From Clostridiales bacterium (GTDB taxonomy: Bacteria; Bacillota; Clostridia; Oscillospirales; Ruminococcaceae), in contig JAHZAY010000004.1 in assembly GCA_019423685.1 (NCBI GenBank), positions 62,001-126,000 on the forward strand: DNA of 64,000 nt, given 5' to 3'. The position numbers were made by a program, and so were the translations under genes. The notes under the pieces were generated by a model, which saw only the letters and a list, made by a program, of their open reading frames with translations, was not told the origin of the DNA and made no database searches. Below, in pieces: positions 1 through 8,409 of this stretch. Every line of letters begins with the position of its first letter. Position 1 is the first letter of the stretch.

Positions 1-708
1 TATGTTCTTTCCGACCTGAGTGCAATTGCGCAGTCGGCCAGCAAGTTCTCCAACGATATGCGCCTGCTGCAAAACTTTAAAGAGATGGAGGAGCCGTTTG
101 AAAAGAATCAGATCGGTTCTTCTGCAATGCCGTATAAGCGCAACCCGATGAGAAGCGAGCGCATCACCTCCCTTGCCCGCTATGTCATGATCGATGTGCT
201 CAACCCGGCCATCACCGCTGGAACCCAGTGGTTTGAGCGCACCTTGGACGACTCGGCCAACAAGCGCATCTCGGTCGCAGAAGCGTTCCTCGGTGTCGAT
301 GCTATCCTCAACATCATGCTGAACATCTGCGATGGATTGGTCGTATATCCGCGCGTCATCCATCAGCGCGTGATGCGTGAGCTGCCGTTTATGGCAACCG
401 AGAACATCATGATGTCTGCTGTAAAGAAGGGCGGAGACCGACAGGTGCTCCACGAACAGCTGCGCGTACACTCCCAGGCTGCTGCAAAGGTGGTCAAAGA
501 GGAGGGCGGCGAAAACGATCTGATCGACCGCATTGTGGCAGATCCGCTGTTCAACCTGAAGAAAGAGGAGATCGTTTCGATCCTCGATCCAAAGAACTTC
601 ACCGGCCGTGCTCCATCGCAGGTCACCGAGTTCCTCAACGAGTACATCAATCCACTGCTGCTCAAAAACAAGGATGTCCTTGGCGAGCATGCAGAACTCA
701 ACGTATAA
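1..708 (+). CDS. purB: Adenylosuccinate lyase, C-terminal part (partial)
   Basis: The reading frame is open from base 1, so the start lies outside the window and about 235 C-terminal residues are seen. It carries the fumarate/aspartase-superfamily signature SSAMPYKRNP near the left edge, the loop that closes over the substrate. The PurB family cleaves adenylosuccinate to AMP plus fumarate, and SAICAR to AICAR, in cytosolic purine synthesis. The C-terminal helical domain appears intact. A strong terminator follows 12 bases after the stop, so this is the last gene of its transcript. Argininosuccinate lyase or fumarase is less likely because the helices after the signature read as PurB. Confidence 0.93.
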   Translation, partial: YVLSDLSAIAQSASKFSNDMRLLQNFKEMEEPFEKNQIGSSAMPYKRNPMRSERITSLARYVMIDVLNPAITAGTQWFERTLDDSANKRISVAEAFLGVDAILNIMLNICDGLVVYPRVIHQRVMRELPFMATENIMMSAVKKGGDRQVLHEQLRVHSQAAAKVVKEEGGENDLIDRIVADPLFNLKKEEIVSILDPKNFTGRAPSQVTEFLNEYINPLLLKNKDVLGEHAELNV

Positions 709-720
709 AATTACTACAAA

Positions 721-756
721 AAAGCCTGGCAGAAATTTTTCTGCCAGGCTTTTTTT
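721..756 (+). terminator. Rho-independent terminator after purB
   Basis: A 12-bp perfect stem (724-735 with 738-749) with a 2-base loop is followed by seven T residues. Confidence 0.9.
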
Positions 757-840
757 CGGCAGTTGTGATATTGATACAAGTTAATGAATAAAGTTGCCAA
801 TCGATTGTCATTGTTTTGTGGCAGGATGCGGAATAGAGAA

Positions 841-869
841 TTGACTTTTTGGCGAAAGTAAACTATAAT
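841..869 (+). promoter_or_regulatory. Promoter for secDF
   Basis: A -35 box TTGACT (841-846) and a -10 box TATAAT (864-869) are separated by 17 bases. It lies about 97 bases before the chosen secD start. Confidence 0.75.
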
Positions 870-965
870 AAGCGGTATAAGTGCCTTAAAATGGCAAATT
901 TACAGCGAATCAGCGGGGGAATTTCTCCTGACGCTGTGCTGCTGGCAGAAATTGGAGGATTGCAG

Positions 966-2363
966 ATGAAAAAAGTTGCAAAACCGGTGTTTTTCATCGT
1001 TGCCCTGATCCTGGTGCTCTTCACCTGCGCTGCTTTTCTGGGCTATAATGTCCAGTTTGGCGATATCGATCGCATCTATCTGAAGGGATTGGACGATATC
1101 GAGTGGGGATTGGACCTGGGTGGCGGCGTTCAGTCGACCTTCACCCCCTTGGATAGCACCGATGTTACCGACGAAACACTCAATCAGGCCGTCTCGGTGA
1201 TCGAACAGAGATTGGTCAACAAGGGCATTACCGATAGCCATGTGCTGGTCGACAACGACACCAAGACCATCGTGGTGCGCTTTGCACTCAAAGAGGGCAA
1301 AGAAGTCGCCGATGAATTGCAGGATATCGGCCGGACCGGAGAACTCGCATTCTATAAGGATACCCCATTGGACAGCACAACCGGCATGCTCAGCAACGAT
1401 GCCGGTGACCCGATCCTGACAGGAGAGGATGTCGACTATGCGGAACTGACCCTCTATCCCGACTCAGAGACCGGCAAGATGGTTTCGGCCGTTTCGCTCG
1501 TCTTTAAAGATGAGGCAAAGGATATCTGGGAACAGGCTACTGGTGAACAGGTCGGCGGACGCATCTCCATCTTTTTGGATGGCGAGATGATCTCTTCTCC
1601 AAGTGTTGACCAGGCAATCAGCGATGGACGCTGCGTCATCAGCGGTGACTATGGTTCCGGTGAAGCCATCGATCTGGTCAGCCGGATCAATGGCGGTACG
1701 CTGCCGTTTGCACTCGAGTCCAGCCATTACGGCGCAATCACCCCAACCTACGGCGACTATGCCCGCAGAGCGCTGGGCATTGCAGCGGTGGCAGGGCTGG
1801 CCATAGTCATCCTTGTACTGCTGGTTCGCAGCCGCCTGACAGGACTGGTTGCGGCAATCTCGCTGATTGCGCAGCTGGGAGGCGCCGTTGCAGTGGTAAC
1901 CGGTTTCTTCTCGGTACTGCCTGCCTTTACCTTGAGCACCCCAGCAGTTATGGGCACCGCTGTGGCGTTTGCCTTTGCTGTCGGTGCACAGCTGCACATG
2001 GCACGCTGCATCAAAAAGCAGCTCAAAACAAACAAAGAGGTGCCGGTTGCTGTACAGCAGGGCGGCAAGGATGCCTTCCCGATGATTCTGGATGGCTTTG
2101 TAGCACTGTTGTTGGCGGGAGTTGCACTGTTGGTCGTTTTTGGCCCGGGCAATTCGATGTTCACCTCCCCGATCAACACACTGTTCGGTTGGCTCGGCTT
2201 TGAGAGCACCGCGGCAAGTGCACTGTATTCCTTTGCGTATCCGATGGTTGCCGGCATCGTGCTGGCCATGCTCTTCCAGGTCTTGGCGTCCAGACTGATG
2301 CTGCGGTCGCTGAGTTCGTTTGCCGGTCTGAACAAGGCATGGTTGTTTGGAGGTGAGAGATAA
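966..2363 (+). CDS. secD: Protein translocase subunit SecD, diverged
   Basis: SecD works with SecF in the cytoplasmic membrane to help pull exported proteins off the SecYEG channel, using the proton or sodium gradient. The 465-residue protein has an N-terminal helix, the SecD motif GLDLGGG near residue 48, a P1-like extracellular domain and a cluster of five membrane helices at the C-terminus. I chose the ATG at 966, preceded by TTGGAGG, over an in-frame start at 849 that overlaps the promoter. The stop overlaps the secF start (TAATG), so the two are translationally coupled. The TM4 block that normally reads like VDANILIFERI reads VGAQLHMARCI here, so the conserved Asp position is Gly340. This suggests altered ion coupling. 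Confidence 0.85.
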   Translation: MKKVAKPVFFIVALILVLFTCAAFLGYNVQFGDIDRIYLKGLDDIEWGLDLGGGVQSTFTPLDSTDVTDETLNQAVSVIEQRLVNKGITDSHVLVDNDTKTIVVRFALKEGKEVADELQDIGRTGELAFYKDTPLDSTTGMLSNDAGDPILTGEDVDYAELTLYPDSETGKMVSAVSLVFKDEAKDIWEQATGEQVGGRISIFLDGEMISSPSVDQAISDGRCVISGDYGSGEAIDLVSRINGGTLPFALESSHYGAITPTYGDYARRALGIAAVAGLAIVILVLLVRSRLTGLVAAISLIAQLGGAVAVVTGFFSVLPAFTLSTPAVMGTAVAFAFAVGAQLHMARCIKKQLKTNKEVPVAVQQGGKDAFPMILDGFVALLLAGVALLVVFGPGNSMFTSPINTLFGWLGFESTAASALYSFAYPMVAGIVLAMLFQVLASRLMLRSLSSFAGLNKAWLFGGER

Positions 2364-3313
2364 TGAAGGAGATCGCATCCAAAAGAAAGGTATTTTTGAT
2401 CATCTCCGCAGTAGCTGTTGTGGTGGCGCTGCTGATCGCCGCCGTTCTGGGACCGAATATGGGACTGGATCTTGGAAGCGGAACGGTTGCAGTTTATTCC
2501 CAGGAAGTTGCCAGCGGAGAAGAGGGCATTGCGCCCGATGACTTTGCAGCTGTTGTAAAGGAATATGTAGGCGGGGATGTCACCGTCCAGCAGATGGACA
2601 ATATCCCAACTGGTATGAACGAATTGGTTGTCAACCTCAATGAGCCTCTGGATGAGGAGAGCCAACAGGGATTGCTGGCAGCTTTGCAGCAGGCATTTGG
2701 GGACAGCAACATCGAACAAGCGAGCGTAGCGAATGTCCAGCCTGCACAGGGAGGTCTGCTTGTCAAGCGATTTGTGCTGGCCGGTATTCTGGCTGGCGTA
2801 TTGCTGATGCTCTTTATCGGACTGCGGTATAAAAAGGTTGCGGGTTTCTGCACCGGCCCGGCTGCGGTGTTGAGCATGCTGCACAGCTGCCTGCTCAGCT
2901 ATGGCGTGCTGGTTTTGCTGGGATTTCACGCTGGCAGCAGCTATGTCGCCGCCTCGATGACGGTGTGCTGCTGCTCACTCCTTGAGACGCTGTTCCTTTA
3001 CGATGCAATCCGCCAGGCAAGCCGCGCATCGGCAACCAAAGGGACACCGGCGGAACTGTTTAACAGCGGTGCGGCAGCTTGTGCACCGCAGCTGCTGATG
3101 CTTTCTGCGCTGTTGCTGGTTGCAGTGATCTGCGCAGCAATTGCCGCGATGGTCATGGGTACAAACATCCTGAGCATTGCCGTTCCGGCTGGAGCGGGCA
3201 TCCTGTTTAGCCTCTATTCGGCGCTCTGCTTAAATGGCTCGCTCTGGAGCATTTGGCGCGAAAGAGGTCTTGCAAAGGTTGCAGCTGCCACAAAAGGCAA
3301 GGCAAAAAAATAA
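2363..3313 (+). CDS. secF: Protein translocase subunit SecF, diverged
   Basis: This 316-residue partner of SecD has an N-terminal helix, an extracellular P4-like domain (about residues 35-125) and about five membrane helices. The family motif usually resembling NDTVVVFDRIRE is replaced by LLETLFLYDAIRQ, with Glu208 and Asp214 the only acids left in it. Position immediately after secD with an overlapping start and the shared fold make the assignment fairly secure despite low motif conservation. Together the pair looks like a lineage-specific SecDF variant rather than a decayed gene, because both frames are long, intact and behind a good promoter. Confidence 0.82.
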   Translation: MKEIASKRKVFLIISAVAVVVALLIAAVLGPNMGLDLGSGTVAVYSQEVASGEEGIAPDDFAAVVKEYVGGDVTVQQMDNIPTGMNELVVNLNEPLDEESQQGLLAALQQAFGDSNIEQASVANVQPAQGGLLVKRFVLAGILAGVLLMLFIGLRYKKVAGFCTGPAAVLSMLHSCLLSYGVLVLLGFHAGSSYVAASMTVCCCSLLETLFLYDAIRQASRASATKGTPAELFNSGAAACAPQLLMLSALLLVAVICAAIAAMVMGTNILSIAVPAGAGILFSLYSALCLNGSLWSIWRERGLAKVAAATKGKAKK

Positions 3314-3335
3314 ACGATCAATAGGCGCTTGAGCT

Positions 3336-3385
3336 AAAAAAGGGACTTTGTTTTGGAGGAATGTCCTCCGGCAAAGTCCCTTTTG
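3336..3385 (+). terminator. Terminator after secDF
   Basis: The stem AAAAGGGACTTTG pairs with CAAAGTCCCTTTT around an inner GGAGGA/TCCTCC hairpin. It follows the secF stop by 22 bases. Confidence 0.8.
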
Positions 3386-3393
3386 TTGTGCAG

Positions 3394-3432
3394 AAAAAAA
3401 GGCGACCGCTCTGTTTTGCAGAGCGGTCGCCT
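3394..3432 (-). terminator. Terminator after the DUF1846 gene
   Basis: A 13-bp GC-rich perfect stem (3401-3413 with 3420-3432) has a T-run on the minus strand, complementary to the A-run at 3394-3400. It sits 15 bases past the minus-strand stop. Confidence 0.85.
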
Positions 3433-3446
3433 GATATTTTTGCCTT

Positions 3447-4916
3447 TTATTTTGTCTCGTACAGAGGCTCGCAGGTGATGTTGACACCCAGGCGGCGGAA
3501 TACCTTCTCATCTACCGAGGAGAGGATAACCGAAGAGTGCACCTCACAGCCGCGCAGCTTGTTGAGCTGTTCCATCGCAACCTCTGCGGTTGGATTGGTC
3601 GCTGCGCAGATCGACAGCGCGATCAGCACTTCGTCGGTGTGCAGGCGCGGGTTGCGGTTGCCCAGATGATCCACTTTGAGGTGCTGGATTGGCTCGATGA
3701 TGACAGGGGAGATCAGCTTGATGTCGTCGCTGATGCCGCCCAGTTTCTTCAAAGCGTTGAGCAGCAGCGCAGAGGCGGCGCCCAGCAGGTCGGAGGTGCG
3801 GCCGGTGACGATGGTGCCGTCCGGCAGTTCCATTGCAGCAGCCGGGGAGCCGGTCAAAGCAGCTTTTTGCAGGGCAGGAGATACGACGCTGCGGTCGTGG
3901 ACGGTGACGCCGGCTTTCTTCATCAAAAGTTCCAGCTTGAGCACGATGTCCTCGCTGACGGTGCCCTGACGCTGGCCACACAGAGCGGTGTAATAGCGAC
4001 GGATGATTTCCTGTCGGGAAGCTTCGCTGACGACCTCGTCATCAAAGATGCAGTAGCCTGCCATGTTGACGCCCATGTCGGTTGGGGATTTGTATGGGCA
4101 TTCGCCGACAATCTGCTCGAACATTGCGCGCAGAACCGGGAAGATCTCGACATCGCGGTTGTAGTTGACGGTGGTGGTTCCATACGCTTCCAGGTGGAAT
4201 GGGTCGATCATGTTGACGTCGTTCAGGTCCGCAGTTGCAGCCTCATAGGCCAGGTTGACCGGATGGTTGAGCGGCAGGTTCCAGATCGGGAAGGTTTCAA
4301 ATTTGGCATAACCGGCCTTGATGCCGCGCTTGTGGTCGTGATAGAGCTGGGACAGGCAGGTGGCCATTTTGCCGCTGCCTGGGCCCGGAGCGGTGACGAC
4401 GATCAGCTCGCGGGAGGTTTCGATGTACTCGTTCTTTCCATAGCCCTCATCGCTGACGATGTGGGAGATGTTGGACGGATAGCCTTCGATCGGATAGTGG
4501 CGGTATACTTTGACACCCAGCGATTCCAGTCTCTCCTGGAAAGCCAGCGCAACAGCTTGTCCCTGGAAACGGGTCATGACCACGCTGCTGACATACAGGC
4601 CAAAGCTGCGGAATACATCGATCAGACGCAGTACGTCGACATCATAGGTAATTCCCAGGTCGCCGCGAATCTTGTTTTTCTCGATGTCGGCTGCATTGAT
4701 GGCGATGATGACCTCAACTTGATCTTTCAGTTGCAGCAGCATCCGCAGCTTGCTGTCCGGTTGAAATCCTGGCAGAACGCGCGAGGCGTGGTAGTCATCA
4801 TACAGCTTTCCGCCAAACTCCAGATACAGCTTACCGCCAAACTGAGAGATGCGCTGCCGGATGTGCTCCGACTGTGTGTGAAGATATTTTTCGTTATCAA
4901 ATCCTATTTTTTTCAT
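3447..4916 (-). CDS. DUF1846 family protein
   Basis: This 489-residue cytosolic protein matches the DUF1846 family of anaerobes and Firmicutes, whose biochemical role is not settled as far as I know. It begins MKKIGFDNEKYL and contains the motif APGPGSGKMATCLSQLYHD, a P-loop-like nucleotide-binding segment, near residue 185. I chose the ATG at 4916 over an in-frame GTG three codons upstream, which sits too close to the GAGG sequence. It is a single-gene unit with its own promoter and terminator. The sequence alone does not reveal a substrate. Confidence 0.8.
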   Translation of the reverse strand: MKKIGFDNEKYLHTQSEHIRQRISQFGGKLYLEFGGKLYDDYHASRVLPGFQPDSKLRMLLQLKDQVEVIIAINAADIEKNKIRGDLGITYDVDVLRLIDVFRSFGLYVSSVVMTRFQGQAVALAFQERLESLGVKVYRHYPIEGYPSNISHIVSDEGYGKNEYIETSRELIVVTAPGPGSGKMATCLSQLYHDHKRGIKAGYAKFETFPIWNLPLNHPVNLAYEAATADLNDVNMIDPFHLEAYGTTTVNYNRDVEIFPVLRAMFEQIVGECPYKSPTDMGVNMAGYCIFDDEVVSEASRQEIIRRYYTALCGQRQGTVSEDIVLKLELLMKKAGVTVHDRSVVSPALQKAALTGSPAAAMELPDGTIVTGRTSDLLGAASALLLNALKKLGGISDDIKLISPVIIEPIQHLKVDHLGNRNPRLHTDEVLIALSICAATNPTAEVAMEQLNKLRGCEVHSSVILSSVDEKVFRRLGVNITCEPLYETK

Positions 4917-4985
4917 AACTTCCACGCCTCACTTTCAAAGTTGTAAACCCGGTGAACACCGGGGCAATTTGTAATCCAACAAAAT

Positions 4986-5014
4986 ATTATACAGGATTTC
5001 AGTGTTCATTTCAA
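4986..5014 (-). promoter_or_regulatory. Promoter for the DUF1846 gene
   Basis: Read on the minus strand, TTGAAA (5014-5009), a 17-base spacer and TATAAT (4991-4986). The leader then contains a small perfect hairpin at 4948-4963. Confidence 0.75.
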
Positions 5015-5111
5015 GAAAAATGCGCCTTTGTGTCTGCCAAAATTCAGCCACATTTTGCGTGTGAAACCGTGGAATTTGTTGTGGGATGTTTCACGGGAAA
5101 ATTGCCCGCAC

Positions 5112-5150
5112 AAAAGGGGCGTATGAAATCTCTTTCATACGCCCCTTTTT
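5112..5150 (-). terminator. Terminator (works on both strands) after the 38-residue gene
   Basis: A 13-bp stem, GGGGCGTATGAAA with its complement, has a 4-base loop and A/T runs on both sides. It lies just past the stop of the small gene at 5159. Confidence 0.8.
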
Positions 5151-5158
5151 GAGAAAAA

Positions 5159-5275
5159 CTAAAATTCACGAGGTTTTGCTTTGGCAAGTCCGATGGAGCT
5201 CAGTGTGACGGCGGTGGCACCGCAAACAATCGCAATGGCGCCGAGGATCAATCCGGTGATCGAGAGTCCCTTCAT
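5159..5275 (-). CDS. 38-residue single-helix membrane peptide
   Basis: A short reading frame encodes a 38-residue peptide starting MKGLSITGLILGA. About residues 5-30 form one hydrophobic helix, followed by a basic tail KAKPREF. It has a good ribosome site (AAGGAG, nine bases before ATG), its own promoter at 5315-5343 and a terminator just behind it, so I regard it as real despite its size. No family is recognised. It lies between the DUF1846 gene and cbiO, transcribed in the same direction but from its own promoter. A membrane-associated regulatory or stress peptide is possible. Confidence 0.65.
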   Translation of the reverse strand: MKGLSITGLILGAIAIVCGATAVTLSSIGLAKAKPREF

Positions 5276-5314
5276 CGTATCATCTCCTTCTTCGCAACAG
5301 ATTCCTTTTTTTCT

Positions 5315-5343
5315 ATTATAAAAAGTTTGCCCTCAAAATACAA
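5315..5343 (-). promoter_or_regulatory. Promoter for the 38-residue gene
   Basis: Minus strand TTGTAT (5343-5338), 17 bases, TATAAT (5320-5315). It lies 40 bases upstream of the small gene's ATG and inside the gap after cbiO. Confidence 0.7.
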
Positions 5344-5378
5344 GGTCCATTCTGTAAATTGTGGGTACAATCGTGCTG

Positions 5379-6203
5379 CTAGAGCAAAGCGCACAGCTCC
5401 TCCACCGTGCGGGGAGAAGCATCTGCTGCGATCAGCCCCTTTTGTTGAAGCTTTTGGGTCAGCAAAAGCAGGTCGGGCGGAAGAAGGTTTGTGCGTTGCA
5501 GCAGCGCCCTGTCCGAGAAGATCTGCTCCGGCGCACCTTCTGCCTCGATTTTTCCCTCGTGCAGAATGACTACGCGGTCGGCCCATCGATAGGCCTGTGC
5601 AGCGTTGTGGGTGGCAATCACTACGGTGATGCCGCTGTGTGCCAGCTGTGCAAGAATCTGGTCGATCATCTGTGCGTGTTTGGGGTCCAGTGCGGAAAAG
5701 GGTTCATCCAAGATGAGCAGCTCGGGGTGCATCACCAGGATGTCGGCGATCGAAACCCGCTTTTTCTGGCCGCCACTCAAAAAATGGGTGGGTTTATCGC
5801 GAAACGGGTCGATCGAAAGTTTAGAGCAGATGTCGTCCACCCGCTGTCGAATCTCTTCTTCCGGCAACCCCAGATTGTACAGACCAAAGGAGATTTCCCC
5901 CGCCACGCTCGCACAGAAAAGCTGGTTGTCCGGGTCCTGAAAGACGATGCCGACCTTTCGGCGCAGTTCCAGCAATCCTTTTCTGGAATAATCGAGTGGT
6001 TGCCCGGCAAAGAAAATCTTGCCCTGGGTGGGGCGATAGACGCCGTTGAGGTTTAAAAACAGGGTGGATTTGCCAGAGCCGTTGCTGCCCATGACGGCAA
6101 GTTTTTCGTGGCGAAAAATTTGCAGGTTGACCCCTTTGAGCGCTTGGGTGCCATCGGCATACTGGTAAGAGAGGTCTTGAACCTCCATTAAAACATTGTG
6201 CAT
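5379..6203 (-). CDS. cbiO: Cobalt ECF importer ATPase CbiO
   Basis: The 274-residue ATPase powers the CbiMNQO energy-coupling-factor importer for Co2+. It shows Walker A GSNGSGKST, signature LSGGQ and Walker B LLILDEPFSALD, followed by the H-loop THN. The start at 6203 has AAGGAGG four bases upstream; an in-frame ATG farther out lies within cbiQ and has no such site. It is the last gene of the cbiM-N-Q-O operon. Nickel transport is the main alternative, but the cobalamin riboswitch upstream argues for cobalt. Confidence 0.92.
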   Translation of the reverse strand: MHNVLMEVQDLSYQYADGTQALKGVNLQIFRHEKLAVMGSNGSGKSTLFLNLNGVYRPTQGKIFFAGQPLDYSRKGLLELRRKVGIVFQDPDNQLFCASVAGEISFGLYNLGLPEEEIRQRVDDICSKLSIDPFRDKPTHFLSGGQKKRVSIADILVMHPELLILDEPFSALDPKHAQMIDQILAQLAHSGITVVIATHNAAQAYRWADRVVILHEGKIEAEGAPEQIFSDRALLQRTNLLPPDLLLLTQKLQQKGLIAADASPRTVEELCALL

Positions 6204-6226
6204 AGGTCCTCCTTCTTTGTCCGACA

Positions 6227-6991
6227 TCATCCTGCAAGGGAACACAACAACAGTCCAGCAAGCCAGATGCCGCAGCTTGCCCACAGCCAGAGCGGTGCGG
6301 GGGCAGTTTGGTCCAATACGCGAATCTGTCCATCATATAGCCGGCTCTCCATCGCATCGTAAAGCAGCGAGGATTTTTTCAGCGACCGCACCAGCAGCAC
6401 CGAGAGCATCAGTCCCAATCCGTGCAGCTTTGCGCGGAAGGAGCGGTTGCCCAGCCGGCAATTTTGTGCAGTCTGGATGGCGGTTGCAATGTCCAGCAAC
6501 ACAAAGATGGCGCGATAGATCAACAGCATCAATTCCAGCAACAATGAAGGGCAGTGCAGGCGGCGCAGCAGAGAGAGCAGGTCGGTCAAGGGGGTTGTGA
6601 GGATCAAAAAGTACAGACAGCTGACCCCCGAGAAGGCAGTCGCCATCAGTTGAATCCAATTTTGCAGCGATTGCGCGCTGATTCCAATGTACCGGGTGCC
6701 GACAGCGAGGGAGAAAATCGGCTGCGGGTTGGAGGAGATGAAGAACAGCACAGCGAGCGAACTGAGCGCGAGAAAGACCGCTGGCCCCGATAAAAACCGA
6801 AGATACTGCCGAAAAGAGACGTTGGCAAAGCGCAGGGTGCAGACCGCCATGCAGCAAAGGGTGAGGGCGCAGGGGAGTGGTTGGCGGAAGGCGACGCAGC
6901 AGATCAGCGAACCGACCGCAAACAGCGACTTGACGCCGGGGCTCACTTTGCGGATGGGGGAAGAGTAGGCAAGTTTATCGAGCAAGATCAT
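6227..6991 (-). CDS. cbiQ: Cobalt ECF importer transmembrane T-component CbiQ
   Basis: The 254-residue membrane protein is the coupling component joining CbiO to CbiM. It has about five hydrophobic segments and, between residues 150 and 210, the family's cytosolic coupling helices with arginine-rich motifs (NRSFRAKLHGLG). The start at 6991 follows AAAGGAG by seven bases. It ends 23 bases before cbiO. Confidence 0.9.
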   Translation of the reverse strand: MILLDKLAYSSPIRKVSPGVKSLFAVGSLICCVAFRQPLPCALTLCCMAVCTLRFANVSFRQYLRFLSGPAVFLALSSLAVLFFISSNPQPIFSLAVGTRYIGISAQSLQNWIQLMATAFSGVSCLYFLILTTPLTDLLSLLRRLHCPSLLLELMLLIYRAIFVLLDIATAIQTAQNCRLGNRSFRAKLHGLGLMLSVLLVRSLKKSSLLYDAMESRLYDGQIRVLDQTAPAPLWLWASCGIWLAGLLLCSLAG

Positions 6992-7060
6992 GAAAATCTC
7001 CTTTGCAGGGATGAGCAGTCCAAAACGGGCGAGGGCGAACGCCCCCACCCGTTGCGAGCC

Positions 7061-7354
7061 TTAGTCCTTTTTAAACTTTTTGCGGGCAACCAGGTACCCA
7101 AAGCCGAAACACAACACACCGGAGCCGAGCGCTGCCTGCAAGCAGAACAGCAGGCTTTCGGTTTCGCCGCCGGGCGGTTCCAGCAGGCTTTCTGCCCAAG
7201 GGGTGTAGTCCGGGTCAATTGCGGCAACGGCCTCTTCGGCGGCACCGTCCGCCCCTCCAAATTCAGAGCCGTGTATGCTCATCAATGGGAAAGCGGCAAT
7301 GAGTACACACAGCGCAAGAAGAAGTACAATCATCCATTTAGTCGATTTGCTCAT
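7061..7354 (-). CDS. cbiN: Cobalt transport protein CbiN
   Basis: This 97-residue protein has a membrane helix at each end, a short extracellular loop with the motif GSEFGGADGAA, and a basic C-terminus. That is the CbiN pattern: an accessory subunit that helps CbiM load Co2+. It has an AAAGGAGG ribosome site and lies between cbiM and cbiQ as in most cbiMNQO operons. Confidence 0.92.
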   Translation of the reverse strand: MSKSTKWMIVLLLALCVLIAAFPLMSIHGSEFGGADGAAEEAVAAIDPDYTPWAESLLEPPGGETESLLFCLQAALGSGVLCFGFGYLVARKKFKKD

Positions 7355-7382
7355 ACGATAGGTCCTCCTTTAATAGTTGTCT

Positions 7383-8126
7383 TTAATATTGCGAAAAGGC
7401 AAGCTCAGAAAGTTCACCGGAAGCGTAGGATTCGAGTGCGAGCATAACGGCGCAGGAGAGCAAGCCCTCGACGATGGCCAGAGGAACTTGAGTGACTGCA
7501 AAAATGCCCATAAAGGTGGCGACCGAGGCCATTACACCGCCCTCAGCAGCCGGATGGGCAAGACCGAGCTGGATGCTGGTGACGCAATAGGTGAAGAGGT
7601 CGCCCAGACATGCCGCAAGGAAGATGGAGACAGGTTTGCTGGCATGACATTTTCTAGCCAGACGATAGACGCCGTAGCTGACAAAGGGACCGGCGATGGC
7701 CATCGAGAAGGTGTTGGCACCCAACGTGGTCAGTCCGCCATGTGCCAGCAGGAGTGCTTGAAAGAGCAGGACGATCAAACCGATCACGCTCATAGCGCAG
7801 GGGCCAAACAGAACTGCGCCAAGTCCGGTTCCGGTGGGATGGGAGCTGGAACCGGTGACGCTTGGAATTTTCAGCGCGGACAGCACAAAGGCATAGGCGC
7901 CCGCCATCGCAAGGATGAGCAGTGTCTTGCGGTGCTGGGAGACCGTTTTTCGGATCGAGCGCAGGCCCAGTACAAGGAAGGGCAGGCACAGGACACCCCA
8001 AGCTACGGCGTGGCCCAACGGGAGATACCCCTCCATGATGTGCATGGCGCTGACGCTGGAGGGCAGGCAGAAGAGCAGCACAGCAGCGCAGCTAAAGGTG
8101 AAGAGTCGTTTTTCGAATTTTTCCAT
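7383..8126 (-). CDS. cbiM: Cobalt-binding S-component CbiM
   Basis: CbiM captures Co2+. The 247-residue product begins with a signal-peptide-like segment ending SVSA, directly followed by MHIMEGYLP. In this family the mature N-terminus with Met-His-Ile-Met forms the metal site. About six membrane helices follow, plus the family motif HPTGTGLGAVLFGP. I chose the ATG at 8126, with AAAGGA upstream; the open frame farther upstream runs into the riboswitch leader. It is the first gene of the cobalt operon. Confidence 0.93.
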   Translation of the reverse strand: MEKFEKRLFTFSCAAVLLFCLPSSVSAMHIMEGYLPLGHAVAWGVLCLPFLVLGLRSIRKTVSQHRKTLLILAMAGAYAFVLSALKIPSVTGSSSHPTGTGLGAVLFGPCAMSVIGLIVLLFQALLLAHGGLTTLGANTFSMAIAGPFVSYGVYRLARKCHASKPVSIFLAACLGDLFTYCVTSIQLGLAHPAAEGGVMASVATFMGIFAVTQVPLAIVEGLLSCAVMLALESYASGELSELAFSQY

Positions 8127-8304
8127 GGTATCTAACCATCCTTTCTGGGCAAAGCTGGACGCTTTGCCTGACAAATTGAATCGCCGGTGCGGGGAAGAGT
8201 GGTCCAGCTGTTTTGGCTGTTTTGGACATCTGCCGAAAAGACAGCGCTCTGTCCGAATCAAGCTGTTGCCATCCACAGAACAGGTGTCTTGCCTTTGTCC
8301 GCCA

Positions 8305-8340
8305 CAAAAAAAGCGCCCCCGAATTGTATTCGGAAGGCGC
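8305..8340 (-). terminator. Expression-platform terminator of the cobalamin riboswitch
   Basis: On the minus strand a GC-rich stem (GCGCC...GGCGC with CCGAAT/ATTCGG) is followed by seven T. It lies between the riboswitch and cbiM. A competing hairpin with a matching GCGCC arm is at 8376-8406, which fits transcription attenuation when cobalamin is bound. Confidence 0.75.
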
Positions 8341-8409
8341 ACCAAAACAGGGAATCCACACCGGATTCCCAATTCTTGCGCCTGCTATCGTCCATAGTAG
8401 GCGCAATTG

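Noticed and set aside
849..965. N-terminal extension of secD to the ATG at 849
   Set aside because: It begins in front of the -10 box and lacks a ribosome site. The ATG at 966 has TTGGAGG and gives the normal SecD start.
5087..5102. A parS-like 16-mer beginning TGTTTCACG
   Set aside because: It matches the ParB site at about 13 of 16 positions, but the right half-site is broken and no parAB genes are near, so chance is likely.
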